Assembly (NCBI RefSeq): GCF_030272615.1
Contig: NC_081406.1
Location: 187,780,391 to 187,844,390, forward strand
Direction of reading: 5' to 3'
Length of the DNA: 64,000 nucleotides
From: Cryptomeria japonica
Taxonomy: Eukaryota; Streptophyta; Pinopsida; Cupressales; Cupressaceae
Made by a program: the position numbers and the translations under genes. The notes under the pieces are model-generated. The model was not told the origin of the DNA and did no database searches. It was given only the letters and a program-made list of their open reading frames with translations. Positions 36,460 to 48,413 of the stretch are shown here, in pieces. Each line of letters opens with the position of its first letter. Position 1 is the stretch's first letter.

Positions 36460-37127
36460 CTAGGGAATTAAGATTTTAGCATCTAGAGAGCTGTTGGTTC
36501 CCAGTGGGGGGAGCCATGCCAACCAGCCCATGCTTCCTTCCTGCCACACTTCCACCTGACCATCAAGTATATCTTTCTTATGAGGATGCGATGTGCGCTC
36601 ACTGATCAGGTTAGCCTCCTCCTGAATGATCTCCATATGCATCTGTCTATGCTCCAATTGCCTCATGAAGGCCATCAAAGCTTGTTCAAAAGATGCTTTA
36701 CCTGGTTCATCCCTCTCCCAAGTGAATCCACGTGATAGTTCCCAGATGTATACCGTAGTAGCCCCCTCCTTGATCCACCTGTCGAACTTGTCCGAGTCGA
36801 GTTTAAGCACAACAGTGACCTGCATGGAAATAGAATGATCAATGAGTCTTCTAAGAGACCCAGTGAGGTGCTTGGTATTGCTATTAAAGATATCATCATT
36901 GCGATACTTCCATATGAGCCAAAGAACTTCCAAAGAAAAACAAGACCAAAAGATATTTGCAATTCTCCTACAACCCTTGATATAGCCTAGAATAAAATCT
37001 ATGTAATCAAGAGAAACAGATTCTAAGTTAAAACCAAATAGTCTCCATATTTCTTTAGCAAAATGGCATTCAAAGAAGATATGTTTCACAGATTCAGGTA
37101 CTCTGCATATGCTACAACTTAATAAAG
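36460..37127 (-). pseudogene. LINE ORF2 C-terminal zinc-binding (zf-RVT) region
   Basis: The sense strand gives LSCSICRVPESVKHIFFECHFAKEIW, a C-x2-C...H-x4-C arrangement typical of the region after plant L1 RT; it is quoted here only as spaced positions C, C, H, C near 37127-37050. A W/F-rich stretch (LWLIWKYRNDDIFN) follows, then about 120 polar residues ending at 36460. Plant L1 C-termini sometimes carry RNase H; I see no such motif here. A frame change near 37090 separates it from the RT part. Confidence 0.75.
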
Positions 37128-37456
37128 CACCTTCCTTATTTTTTATGGGGAGTTTATTTAGCAGTAGGTGCCAACCAAAGAATTATTTTTTTGGTTCATT
37201 ATGGGTCGTCCAAAACCTACTCAGATAATCTTTTCAGGTCTTTGGTTCCCAGTTTAGGTCCCATCATTTGTTAAGGTGCAAAAAAATGGTATCAGCCTCA
37301 ATGAGTGTAGAATATATGCATTTGGCTTTAAGGGAGGCGAGAGGTGTGCCATCAATCCAACAAAGTGCAGTCATGGTGGGGAGGGGGGGAGGGAGGGAGG
37401 CGTGAGGGGGGGAGAGCAAAGGATAATGCCATTCTAAGTATGTTATACGTCCTGCT

Positions 37457-39480
37457 CTAGGATTCTGGGATAGAGAAGGTGAGTTGCAGCTCCTCCCACA
37501 ATCTAAGTTGGTTATTTGTAAGCAGTTGTTCAAAGTGTTTAATACCCCTATTATGCCATTTCAATGCAGAACAGCCTTGGAGAGTGGCCAACAATTTCCC
37601 ATTATGAAATAAATTCCACCATATTGATTTGTCATCAGCAATATTCCTCTGTATAGTGCCATCAACTTTGATATTCACCAAGTGTCTCACATGTTCCCAG
37701 GCCTTCCATAAGGACTTGAAGATATAAGACCCAGTCGGAGCTACCTCAAACTGCCCCATAAGACTATCAAGTAGTGGGAGGTCCTTCCATTTCTTAGCTT
37801 TCTTAAGAATTGAGCATAAAATATCATTCCTTATAAGCACTTTCCATGGCTCATTACCTTCCATGGCCTCAAGGATCCACTTGGAAGCAAGATCAATGCC
37901 TTGTAACTTTAGGTCTTTCAACCCCATCCCACCAAATAGCTTATTCATAGTGCACCACTCCCACTTGACTGCATGTTGTTTCTTAGAACCCTTGCCATCT
38001 GACCATAGGAATTCCCTAATTTGCTTTTGGACATGGTTAAATTGGTAGTTCTTAAATAGCCAGGCTAATGAGAAATAGATATTATATGAGGCCAGTATTT
38101 TTTGACACACCTGGAATCTTCCATCCAAGGAGAGAAAATTCTTATTCCACTTGGAGAGTTTCTTGTCAATCTTGTTCCTTACCCATTCCCACATTTCTTT
38201 TAGATTTGGGAGGACAGAGAAGGGAATACCTAGATATTTTACAATGTGTGTTGGGCCCACCCAATTGAGAGAGAATTTTGTAAGCCAGCCTAGAGGGTTG
38301 TCATCCCAACCAAGAAGATTGGATTTGTGTAAAGCAATTTTGCTACCAGATGCTAGACAAAAGATATCAATATTTTTCATCAGGGCAGCAAGGTTCTCTT
38401 GCTCAAGCTTAATTAGTAGTGCAATATTGTCAGCAAATTGGACATTATAAATTTCCTCCTTGTTAGGTAATGTAATACCCCTAACAGGGGGAGTAGAAGA
38501 GGAATCCTTAAGTAGGTAGAACATTGCATCAACAGATAGAACAAAGAGGGCAGGAGCTAAGGGGCACCCCTGTCTAATGGATCTAGTGAGTACAAAATTG
38601 GAGGACCTTAATACATTGACTTCAACAACAGCATTGGCATCACATAGTAAAGTTATGACCATATTACAAATCCAGGGGGGAAGCCTAATGATTGAAGCAT
38701 CTGAATGATATAGTCCCATTTTATCCTGTCATAAGCTTTCTCAAAATCTATGAGCAACATGGCTCCACTCTGCCCTGATTCCTTCACCTAGTGCAAGGAC
38801 TCCCAACATGTAACTAAATTTTCCAATATATATCGTCCTATAACAAACCCTGTTTGAGTAGTGCTGACAATCTTAGGCAAGATTTTTTCCAATCTGCATG
38901 CAACCAACTTAGCTAAAATTTTGCAAGACACATTCAACAGTGTAATAGGTCTCTAATTTTTAAGTAGGGTTTTGTCTCCTTCCTCGGGAATGAGATTTAT
39001 TAGACCTTGGTTAATATTCTTGCCTAAGGAGCCATTGTTTATCGCCTCAGTATATAGGGAGTGTAGATCATCAATAATCCATCCAATGTTTTTTTTTATA
39101 AAACTCTACTGGAAACCCATCAGGGCCAGGGGATTTATCATTGCTAAGGGCCAAGATAGCACCCCTGATTTCTTCTTTTGTTATATCCATTTCAAGTATC
39201 TTACTATCCTCCTTGTCAATAAGTTTAGGGACTAAGGACATAATAATCTTTCTGGCATTTTCCTGTTCCTCCCTACTTGGTTCAATAGAGAATAGATTCT
39301 TGTAGAACTGGGCAAAACATTCAAGAATTTCAGTTGGTTCAGATAGGTTCTTATTCTGATCCCAGATAGTGTCAATTTTTTCTCTGGCTTATTTCATTTT
39401 AAGAATATGAAAGAAGAATTTAGATCCTCGATCTCCAGTATCTAACCAATTCAATTTAGCCCTAGTTCTCCATCCTTTGA
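37457..39480 (-). pseudogene. LINE ORF2 reverse transcriptase
   Basis: RT motifs in order on the minus strand: LSNDKSPGPDGFPVEFY (about 39098-39150), LINLIPEEGDKTL, LLNVSCKILAKLVA, TGFVIGRYI, LIDFEKAYDRIKW (about 38717-38765), RQGCPLAPALFVLSVDA and VQFADNIALLI (about 38410-38450). The catalytic box is FADN instead of FADD, so polymerase activity would be lost. The thumb region follows with VKYLGIPFS and KKLSKWNKNFLSLDGR. A 420-codon frame (38719-37457) is open; the upstream RT part is split over frames with stops near 38790, 38955 and 39390. Confidence 0.88.
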
Positions 39481-39484
39481 TTTT

Positions 39485-40573
39485 CTAATTCTGCAGTCTT
39501 CTGAGATCAGTCTTGACCCTAACAAGTTGGTTGGTGAGTGATATATTCCCAGGGTCCCCTTGGAGTTCCAGTTCAGCCATTTGGAGCGCATTGCGCAGTT
39601 GTAACTCAGAGGCTCTGGCATCTTTCGCCTTCTTTTCACCCACAGCTTGATAGAGTGAGGTCCAGGTTTTAATATTCTGATTCCATCTATCTATGTTGGA
39701 CATTTGGGGATTACCATATTTATTAAACATTTTGACCAGACATAGGGCACATTTCAGGTCCTCATCCTTTAAGAGACTAGTGTTCATTCTAAAGTTTGAG
39801 CTAGGGTTTGGTGGGGTCACCCTATTATCAGTTATCTTTAGTCCTATCATATTAGGATGATGATTTGAAAGTGTATATGGTATGACAACATACTGAATTC
39901 CCCCATCATTTTTAATAATTTCAAAGGAGTCTTTGTTGAAATAAAATCTATCAAGCCTGCAGTAGACTCTTTTATTATACTGTTGATGGTTACACCAAGT
40001 GTACCATATTGATTTATATTCACCCTTCTTTCCTGCTAGAGGATCAATCAATTTCATCTTGTTAGTCATCCTTTCCCACTACAGTCTCTCAGCACCCTTC
40101 CATTCCACCTTGTTACCTCTCTGTTTATCTTGAGCATTTACTACCATGTTGAAATCCCCTCCCAGGAACCAGGGGATATCCTCCAAGTTAGAAATCCATT
40201 CCCACATACTTGTCCTTTCCCGGTAGTCATTGGAGGCATAAATTGAGCATATGCCAAAGGTGGAGTTGCCATTTTGAATGATAGCCCATACTGCCCTTGC
40301 ACAAGGGGATTGCTCCCATTTTTCCACCTTATTAGCCCAGTTGAGGTTTAGTAAAATTGCAGCCCCTCCTCTTCTTTTAGAGTGGTTGGTATATAGGGGA
40401 GTGGCCTCCCTCCAAATGGATTTTAATCCAACCTCTAAGGTGAATCCCACTGATTTCAACTCCTGGAGCATAAGACAGTCAGTATCTTTGTGCATGTTTA
40501 GAAATCTTTTGACCACATATTTCCTATCAAGAGCTTCGAGGCCCCTGATGTTCCATGAGATGGCTTTCAACAT
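39485..40573 (-). pseudogene. LINE ORF2 endonuclease
   Basis: Starts MLKAISWNIRGLEALDRK at 40573, a standard L1 ORF2 start. DTDCLMLQELKS carries the catalytic glutamate, GGAAILLN follows, and WFLGGDFNMV is the GDFN motif. A stop at 40079 is followed in the same region by CRLDRFYF and LSNHHPNM. The last motif is SNH where SDH is expected, so a catalytic aspartate is replaced by asparagine. The linker toward RT (to 39485) is K/L-rich. Confidence 0.85.
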
Positions 40574-40667
40574 TAGGAGGGTTGTTCAGTAGTGTCCATC
40601 AGGGACTTAAACCCCTTGAAGCACTTAGGCCAATCCTCGGGATTAGAGAGGTGACTAGAATCAAAGG

Positions 40668-42299
40668 CTACTGTTGAGAGTGGTCTACCTCTTTTTTTCT
40701 TAGTTCAAAGAGTTGTTCGGGTCCCATTGATTCCTTCCTAACTGATGCCTCCTTAGATACCTTAGGAGATCTTTTCCTTCTTTTTTTCTTGGATTTATTT
40801 CCTGATAAGTCCCCTTCCCCATTATTAGACCCAAAGTCAAAGATTATAGAATCTGGGGAGAATGGCTTATCCCCACCATTGTTGTTAACCTCACATTCAT
40901 CAGGTTCCACATAGGGTCCAGTGTCATGATCATCTTCAATGGCTTGGTTAGAAGGGGGGATGGTCAGCCTAAAGTCCCCATCAATGTCACCTGATGCTAA
41001 TTCAAGGGGTGTGGTAGGGTTTTGTGTCCCTTCCCCCTCAACCTTGGTTTCCAAGGGAGTGTTTGGATCGACAGCTATGGAAGGGATGTTCTTTTCCCCA
41101 AGGATGTCCCAATAGCCCCTACATTCAGCCCCCAGACTTATAATGCATATGTCATTGGTGGTATCTTGAAGACCACCATCATCCCCTTTGATCAATGCAT
41201 GGAGGAAGGGCATGGTATTGGCCTCAATTTCCTTCTTTTGATTACTTAAAGACACTTTGAGTTGTTTTTTGTGTTCTGTAGCAATTTTCAGCTTTTCAAG
41301 GACAATTTGTTGTGCATTTTGTGTCCTGGGTCCACCAAGGTTAGTGGGGAACCCAACCACTTCAGATTCTAGTGAGCTAGGGATAGTGGTGGCCAAGTTG
41401 GCCTCTTTTATGGCCTTTTGATATTTAGCCAAACACTCAACAATCGAGGGAGGAGCATTGGGTGGGTTAGAGCAGCCTTGAGGGTGGTAGTTAGTGGGTG
41501 GGGGCTCAATGGCAGGTGGGGGTGGCAGATCGGTATGGTTAGGTCAAGAGTGGATGGAGGGGATGGAAGGCGGAGGTTCAGTGTGCAATGGGGGGGAGTA
41601 GGGTTAGTTTGTTTAGGGTTTGAGGGGGTTTTGGAGGCAAAGTGTCTAGAATGTCGAGCAGAGGTATTTTTGGAATGAGCGACACTTTTCCCCGCTAACA
41701 GAGGACAGTTTTTGAGGAAATGTCCACTTCTTCTGCACTTATGACAGACATTAATTCCTCCCAAATACTTTAAGGGACATGATAATGATTGGTTTTCAAT
41801 GCATATATTAATTACAGAGGGAAGAGCCGAGCCATGATTAAGGGCAATAAGCACTCTTGCATCCATATGGGGTAATAGGGCAGCAGAAGAGTCGATTTTA
41901 ATCACTTTACCTAGGGGTTCAATAATTTTTGAGATACAATTCCATAAAAAAAAGGTAGCACATTTATTATAATAACCCATTTAGGGTTAGACAATGCCAT
42001 GACTTCCTCGTTACATGCAACAAGATTCCAAGGAACAACCCTAAAACAAGAGTTTCCAACATTTTGGAATTGTTTTTCTATCACTTTCTTCTGTGTTTCT
42101 TTATCATTAAAAAAAAAAGAAACAATCCTTTTTGCAACATTCTACAGAATGAAAAATGAATGCCAAGCTTTGAAAACCAAACATCTTGAAACCATCTATT
42201 CAAATACTGTCTAGACGACATTCTATCTACATCAAGGGCTGCTAAAAAAATCGTAGAATCCCTAAGTCTAGAAATTTCCTTAGAAATACATTCTACCAT
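40668..42299 (-). pseudogene. LINE ORF1 with DUF4283-like region and CCHC knuckle
   Basis: The N-terminal frame from 42299 has SRQYLNRWFQDVWFSKLGI and GLFLFFL, the DUF4283 core, and shifts at an A-run near 42107-42117. The next frame (41980-41408) carries ALNHGSALPSVINICIE and the knuckle CHKCRRSGHFLKNC (C-x2-C-x4-H-x4-C) near 41700-41745. It then becomes P/S/T/H-rich and shifts again near 41420 into a 254-codon acidic/K-rich frame (41432-40668). This is an ordinary plant LINE ORF1 broken by two frameshifts. Confidence 0.83.
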
Positions 42300-42697
42300 G
42301 GAAGAATTAGGTTTAATGACAACTTTAGGTGCTGAGGCAGCCTCACCTTCTTCGCAAGCCTAGTTTGCTGCTGCATCTTGGAAGACCTCCAACTCAAACC
42401 TTGCATCCTTCGGGAAGATGGTGTGGTTCCTTTCAACAGCCTAGCGGAATGATTTCTTCCCTTCGACGTTGCCCTGGCTGTTTTTCTTTCCTTCTACAAT
42501 ATTTAGGTTGGATTTATTGTCGACCCCAACCTTATTCTTCTCCATTAATGGAGACATGAGTCGAATTGAATGTGGGGGCCTCCCGGTATGCTTGGGAGCC
42601 CCTGGCCAGAGAGCCGACCTGCTTCCAAGGACTATTCATATTCGTCCTTGGTTGCAGAGCCAACTTTTTTCTTAAGAATGATCCGAATTAGTTAATT

Positions 42698-43275
42698 AAA
42701 TAAAATGAATTTATTTAATTAATGGACAAAGGAGACAAATAAATAAATTATTTAATTTATTTATTTAGGACTTAGAAGAATTATTTTTTTATATTCCAGA
42801 TCATTTACAAATATTTTTCTCATACGAGCATCAACTTGAGACCATTACATTACGTGATACTAGTCGAGCAACCACACACTAGAATCAACCTATGCAAGAC
42901 CAAGAGTCACAAATTAGACTCCACTTATTAGAAACCACCATTAGCTCATTTGGAGCAACCACACTGTAATCAATTTATGGAATACCAAGAGCCACAAATT
43001 AGAATCCACTTATTAGAAACCACCTCAAAGCCAACTGTGGAAGACTAAGAGACAACTTTGAATTCCATACTAGATGTCCCTTTGGGATTTGAACTTTGAT
43101 CTCCACAATGAGAACTCAATGCTCTAGCCAATAGAACACAACCCCTTGGACAAGACTTAGAATAATTGTTAGTAAAAGGGGTTTTGATTAATTAATTAAA
43201 TCTAAGAGGTACTATGCGCATGATATGTTAAAAAAAGTAGGAGACACAAGTGTTGACCATTTTTTAGTGTCTACA
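42698..43275 (-). mobile_element. 3' LTR of element D, inner part (contains a SINE)
   Basis: Resumes the LTR after the LINE (AAATAAAATGAATTT...) and ends GTGTCTACA at 43275, next to the polypurine tract. Between 42783 and 43153 it holds the SINE, which the 5' LTR lacks at the corresponding point (about 51940). Confidence 0.92.
42783..43153 (-). mobile_element. tRNA-derived SINE inserted in the element D LTR
   Basis: 371 bp flanked by the 14-bp duplication GACTTAGAAGAATT / GACTTAGAATAATT (42769-42782 and 43154-43167, one mismatch). The sense (minus) strand starts near 43153 and shows a pol III A-box-like TTGGCTAGAGCATTGAG (about 43120) and a B-box-like GTTCAAATCCC (about 43090). It ends in an A-rich tail (T-run at 42783-42790 on +). 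The body has an internal 87-bp-period duplication (42866-42938 and 42953-43025). The empty site in the 5' LTR confirms the insertion. Confidence 0.88.
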
Positions 43276-43289
43276 TTTTGCCCCTCTTT
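43276..43289 (-). promoter_or_regulatory. Polypurine tract of element D
   Basis: The minus strand reads AAAGAGGGGCAAAA immediately before the 3' LTR start TGTAGACAC. Confidence 0.88.
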
Positions 43290-45448
43290 GAGGCAATGTG
43301 ATTTTAAGCGTTGTTTCAAAGAAAATTGAAAAAGACTCATGCCCTAGCAAAGCAAGGGATGGAGGTAGGATGCCCCCTGGAGAAATTGTTTATGTTTGAA
43401 AGAAATGAATGATCTCTCGAAAGAAGAGAAGAATGTTAGAAAGAGAAAATACGAGGAAACAAAAAAATAGTTAGTTGATTAGAGATAAAGAGTTGAATTA
43501 TTGATAGAAAAAATGTTAGCCAGAAGAAATGCAAGTAAGAAGCAAAGAATGATTAGTGTGATGAAATCTTGCTTTTACAGATGCAAAAATGTAGGTGAGA
43601 GCCTTTATTTAATATTGCAAAACGGATGCAACGCACTATGTCAATCAACATCGAGGCAATAATGTAATCCATTTGCGTAAAATAGACAAATTACAAACAA
43701 GGAATGAGTAAAAAAACTAGCCTAAGACAATATGTGTGTCAATGGTCGAGGTATGCACAACGTTTACAAAGTGAACGTACTTATCACAGACACCCAAGAC
43801 ATACTTGACCTAGAAATTTATGAAACACTCTGCAAACAAAAACGATCATGAGCCATCCCGACCACTCTGTGACATCATCGAGTAGCATAGAAACACAATC
43901 AAAGAAAGTTAAGATTCACAAGTTCAAACAAGTCAAACAAACATCCTAATCTTCATTGCCAAAAGTGAGAATGTTGTGTTTAAAGGACAATTGTGTTGTC
44001 TGGTTTCAGGGAATGCAGTACCTCATCTAAGACAGGACACAGTCTGGTTTCGAGTATATTACACCTTGTATAAGATCCATGATAATGTTGATGTTGGATG
44101 ATTGATAAGACAAGTTGACCAGTTTGAATTCTTAGTTGATTGAAAAGTTGATATGTTAATGCGTGATTTGTTAAGCACAATGTTTTATTGTGTTATCTAT
44201 TCGATGTCCATGTAGATGTTTGTCTATGTACAAAAAGGATAGTTAATTGGCGAAATGAAATGAGAACAATTGTTTTTTGATTTTTTATGTTTTCCAATTT
44301 TTAGGGTTTTGAACTTTTTGAATTTTTTGTGCTTTTTTCAAGATATTTTATAATGTTTTTGTGTTATTTTAGGACATTTTTCTAATGTTTTTGGATTATT
44401 TCAAGACATTTTTGTAATTTTTTTTTGTGATTTTCTCATAACTTTATTTGAATTTTATGGATTTTTTGGCCCAATGTCTAGCAAGGTAAGGAATATGATA
44501 AATGGATAGATAAGCTTGTTGAAATGTCGGTGGATAGAGGGAAGACAAAGGCCATTTATTATGGAGACAACGCAGATGCAATTTCCAAGGGCTATCGTGC
44601 AATGGGATAAGGGACTGTATATGACAATGCAAGGCAATGGCATGGCATGAGGGACATGTCAAGAGGTTTTTGAAACCATCTTTTGCATTTTATGTCCTTA
44701 TGTCAGATCAAGATCAAGAGATGAAAAAGAGTGTATGGATGGTGATAGGATATGGATAGGATAAGCAAGATCAAAAATGAATAAGGGACATGGATTGAAG
44801 GTTGCGATAGGCGAATGGTTAGTGAAAACATGTTGCAATAAGCCAAGGATTATGGACAAAAGGTTGTAATAAGACAATGGATACAAACCAAAACCTATGA
44901 TAGACTGAAAGTTACGAACAAGATGCATGATGCTCGTGAAGATCCTCAGCCTTGTCAAGATCAAAGGTGAAAAAAGGGATATGGCCATGAGGCATGATAG
45001 GATAATGGAGGGTATGATAGGGCCTGTACGATATGATAAAGAAAGATGATAGGATAATGAAAGATAATATGACATGATAAGATAAATGAAACCTACCCCC
45101 AAGTGTGGTATGCAAGAAATCCATAGATTACACATGACACATGTTTGCCAGGATTTCATCATGGTATTTGCCCAAGGTGCCTGTTTGCCAGGTTTTCACC
45201 AAAGGAGAATTATTTTTCTTCTTTTTTTCACTTTTTCAATTTTTTTTTGTATTTTTCTTTTGTTTTTGCCTTTGTTTTTTGTATTTTGACTTTTGGAAGA
45301 AAATGGACATATAGGAGATAGAATATAGACTCAAGCATCTTTTCGTTTGGATAGTAGCCTTGAAAAAATGGACCATGACCTTTAATAGTATGCTCAAAGA
45401 CGTTGGCAAGATAATAACATGAAAATGAAATGGGACTAAGGCAATAAT
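43290..45448 (-). other. Element D interior, non-coding 3' part
   Basis: No protein family seen. 44270-44470 is T-rich with imperfect repeats of TTTTGTGTTATTTTAGGACA / TTTTTGGATTATTTCAAGAC. 44700-45110 is GATA/GGATA-rich on the + strand and yields low-complexity S/Y/I frames on the minus strand that I regard as chance. Confidence 0.5.
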
Positions 45449-48413
45449 TTATGCAAAAGATTGGACAGGGTGGATGAAAGGATGGAAGAGAGATGCTAAA
45501 TAATGGATAGGGTATTGGAATATTTGGGCTTGAGGGGATGGAAATGTAGGCATGATCAACATTGCCACACACCTTGAGGGGTGGTGGACTAATGGAGGAA
45601 AAGTGGATTTCAGATTTTGAGATTTGGATGGAGGAAAGGATGATGATTTTGGGACATAAGGACCCAAAATGGATGACAAAGGTGATGGAAGAATAGATTT
45701 TGAAGGTTTCGATGGAGGAATAGAAATTTTGGATACCAATTTGGATTTTTCATTTTTTGCCTCAAGGAGCCACTTAGGAACCCACATTGTTTTGGATTTT
45801 GCATGCTTTTGTTGTTCTTTGGAACACATAGCTCGCACAAGGAATTTAGGAACCCGTATATATTTTGACTTTGATTTCTCTTTCTCAACGGGCCTTTATG
45901 GCCTTTTTGATAATTCTTTTTCTTTTTGGATCATATTTTTCTTTGTTTTTACATGTCGATTATACTAGACATGTGGATTGTTAGACTTGTGACATTTATG
46001 CTTGGCATCCAAATTGCTTGGAGGGGGAAAGGAATGTATGGATAGATAGGAATGAAATGGAGGTCGTTTGGATGGATGGAATGCTCTCAAAGATGTGTGC
46101 TTTTGTTGACCTTATATAGGGGATGAAGGGATATAAGGACCTAAAATGGATGGTAAGGATGAAGGAGAAGGCGTATGTTTGGATTTTGGTGGAGGAATAC
46201 TAACATCTTGAGAGTGAGTTGTGTAGCCATGACCCTTAATATCTTCTTGGACATGGAAGGGTTCTCACTTGTGAAGGTCTACCCCTTTGACTTTATGAAT
46301 ATTTTGACCTGTAGGAGACTCTTTGCTTTTGGAAGAAGACGTGAATCCATTATGAGGTGGATACGATATGATGGGAATTATGGGATCATCAAGTGTATCA
46401 GACTGAACTAAAGTGGAAGAACCAATTGTGCTTGTTGGTGATTCATGAACATCTTGCGGCAAGATGTTAGAATCATGGAGGGGATTGGGATCATGAGGGG
46501 GATTAAGATCAATGACAGGCTCTTCATGAGATGGAATGGGAGAAATAATGGGATCATCAAAATAAATGAGATCTTGGAGTGTATATGGAGGATTAGGACA
46601 TGGAGATGGAGGAACAAAGGAATCTTGTAGAGGATCTAAAGGGATGAGAGGGTCTTGTGGTTGGACATGAAGCTAAAAGGATACTTTGATCTTGACAAGG
46701 AGGAAAATCATTGGATTCCTCTTTAAAGGAGCTCGACTCTTGTATTTCAATGGGATAATTAGGAAGAATGGAAGGGATGTCTTGACCTTGCTCAAGAAGT
46801 GGAATGCCAATGGGAATTGAAAAGGTGTTGTGATCTTGGATAGAATGGACGGGACTAGGGGGATCATCATGAATGTCTAGGAAGATGGGATCCTGGTCAA
46901 CAATTGGATGGGATGATAAGGTTTCAGGATCTTGATCTTGATTTCTTTTAGGACTCATTTGTTCATGCTCTAAATTATCCTCTTCACATAGGGTTGTACA
47001 TTGGATATGCATGGGGCATTTTGGTAAGGGATCAATGCTTTGAAACAAGGGAGATGGACTTTGTATGTGGTCCTCTGCAATAGATTTGATGGGAAATGAA
47101 GCGCATGGTGGCATTAGATCTGACATTTCTAAAGCATGGCATGGACTTGCATCATGAATTGGATTAGCTTGGCAATCAATAATGGATAACCCTTGGAAGA
47201 TTTCATCCTTGGGTGTATTGTTTGATGAGGATGATATGAAAGGTTCTTGTGAAGCTTCAAAAGGTGTAGGAGTAGATGCCACTAGAGAGTCAATTTTTTT
47301 ATGAGGGGACGAGCCATTGCTAGACAAAGGTGCATGATTTTGATCTTTCTCAGAAAAATCACTTAGGACTCTATTTAAGAGCTTTGTAATAGAGCTACCT
47401 TTATTTGGAGATGCATTTGAATCTTTGCGAGGTTTTGACATGGTTGGGTTTTGATTTTGGACTCGTTTGAAAGGAATTGGGATTTGATTTGGTATTGCAT
47501 TTTAATTTTGAATTGAGTTTTGGATGAATTGATCTGATATTTTTGAAATTTGGCTTGTTGTGTGTTGTTATTTTTGAGTTTGTGGTTGTAGTTGTTGATA
47601 TTGAGTTTGTTGTCGATACTTGATAGTTGGTTAAACAAATTGTTGACATTGAGTGTTTGGTTGAGCATATTGTTGAAATTGCACCATTGGTCATGTTGGT
47701 TGGATATGTTGGACCATTGGTTGCATTGGTTAGAAATGTTGGACCATTACTTGTTGGTGGATCGTTGGTTGTTGTTGGATTATTGGTTGTTGATGGATCT
47801 TTGGTTGTTGTTTTAAGATTTGATTGAACAGAATTTGATCAAATGAAGTCTGACTTGGGACTTGGTTGAAATTTGTGTTTGTTGCTTGAAATTATTTCAT
47901 CGTCTCTATTTAAGAGACGAGAGTTGGTATGTCTGATCGTTCAATAATAGATTTTACATCAACTAGCTCAAAGATTGGGTTTGGACCTTGAAATTTTCTA
48001 AACATTTTGGACATTTTTGATCTATTCTTCTAAATGTTTTTCACTTTTTGTTCCAAGATCTTTGTTTCTTGAACTAGTTTCTCTTCTAATTTTCGTATTT
48101 GGATACCTGTTTCATCATAAAATGTTTGACCGATATTGCATTGTTGTTGGGTTGGATAGAATTGTGATTGCCTTGGATTAAAACTTGAATGCATTGTGTT
48201 ATTAATTTGACCAATCATCAGTTGATATGTCGAAATTTGTTGCATCACAGGAGCTTGGAATCTTGTTTCAACAGACATCTCACTATGCAATGTTTTTTGG
48301 ATTTTTGAATTTTGAGGATGCAATAAAATGCCAGTAATGGAATGGCAAATGCAACTTAAGAGGACAATAATGCAACTTGTGTTTTTGGACTTTTTTAATT
48401 TTTGAAATGACAA
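45449..48413 (-). pseudogene. Uncharacterised P/S/Q-rich ORF of element D
   Basis: A largely readable minus-strand coding region with frame changes. The first part (48413-48030) has QAPVMQQISTYQLMIGQINN and a coiled-coil-like KLEEKLVQETKILEQKV. A Q/N/H-rich stretch (about 47820-47500) follows. The best frame is 47441-46593 (282 codons, MSKPRKDSNASPNKGSS, then S/P/D/Q-rich), which shifts near 46670 into further P/S/H-rich sequence. The last frame (45838-45449) shows paired motifs, RVPKFLVRAM just before its start and WVPKWLLEAK after it. No catalytic motif or zinc finger is present. By position it replaces gag; it might be a diverged structural protein. Function unknown. Confidence 0.5.

Larger units (their letters stand above)
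36272..42684 (-). mobile_element. L1-type LINE inserted in the element D LTR
   Basis: A 6.41-kb minus-strand LINE with a 13-bp target duplication GAATTAGTTAATT (36259-36271 and 42685-42697). The order is ORF1 (DUF4283, CCHC), endonuclease, RT, C-terminal zinc-binding region. The length suggests it is near full length. The 3' end reads CTATGTAATTTTTTTTT on the sense strand rather than a poly-A, which is unusual for L1. All ORFs are broken by stops or frameshifts. Confidence 0.93.

Noticed and set aside
43080-43153. Functional tRNA gene
   Set aside because: Only A- and B-box-like words are present; no acceptor-stem pairing visible, and it is the head of a SINE with duplication and A-tail.
44698-45162. 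154-codon S/Y/I-rich ORF on the minus strand with membrane-like stretches
   Set aside because: It comes from GATA-rich low-complexity DNA and overlaps other equally long frames; no motif.
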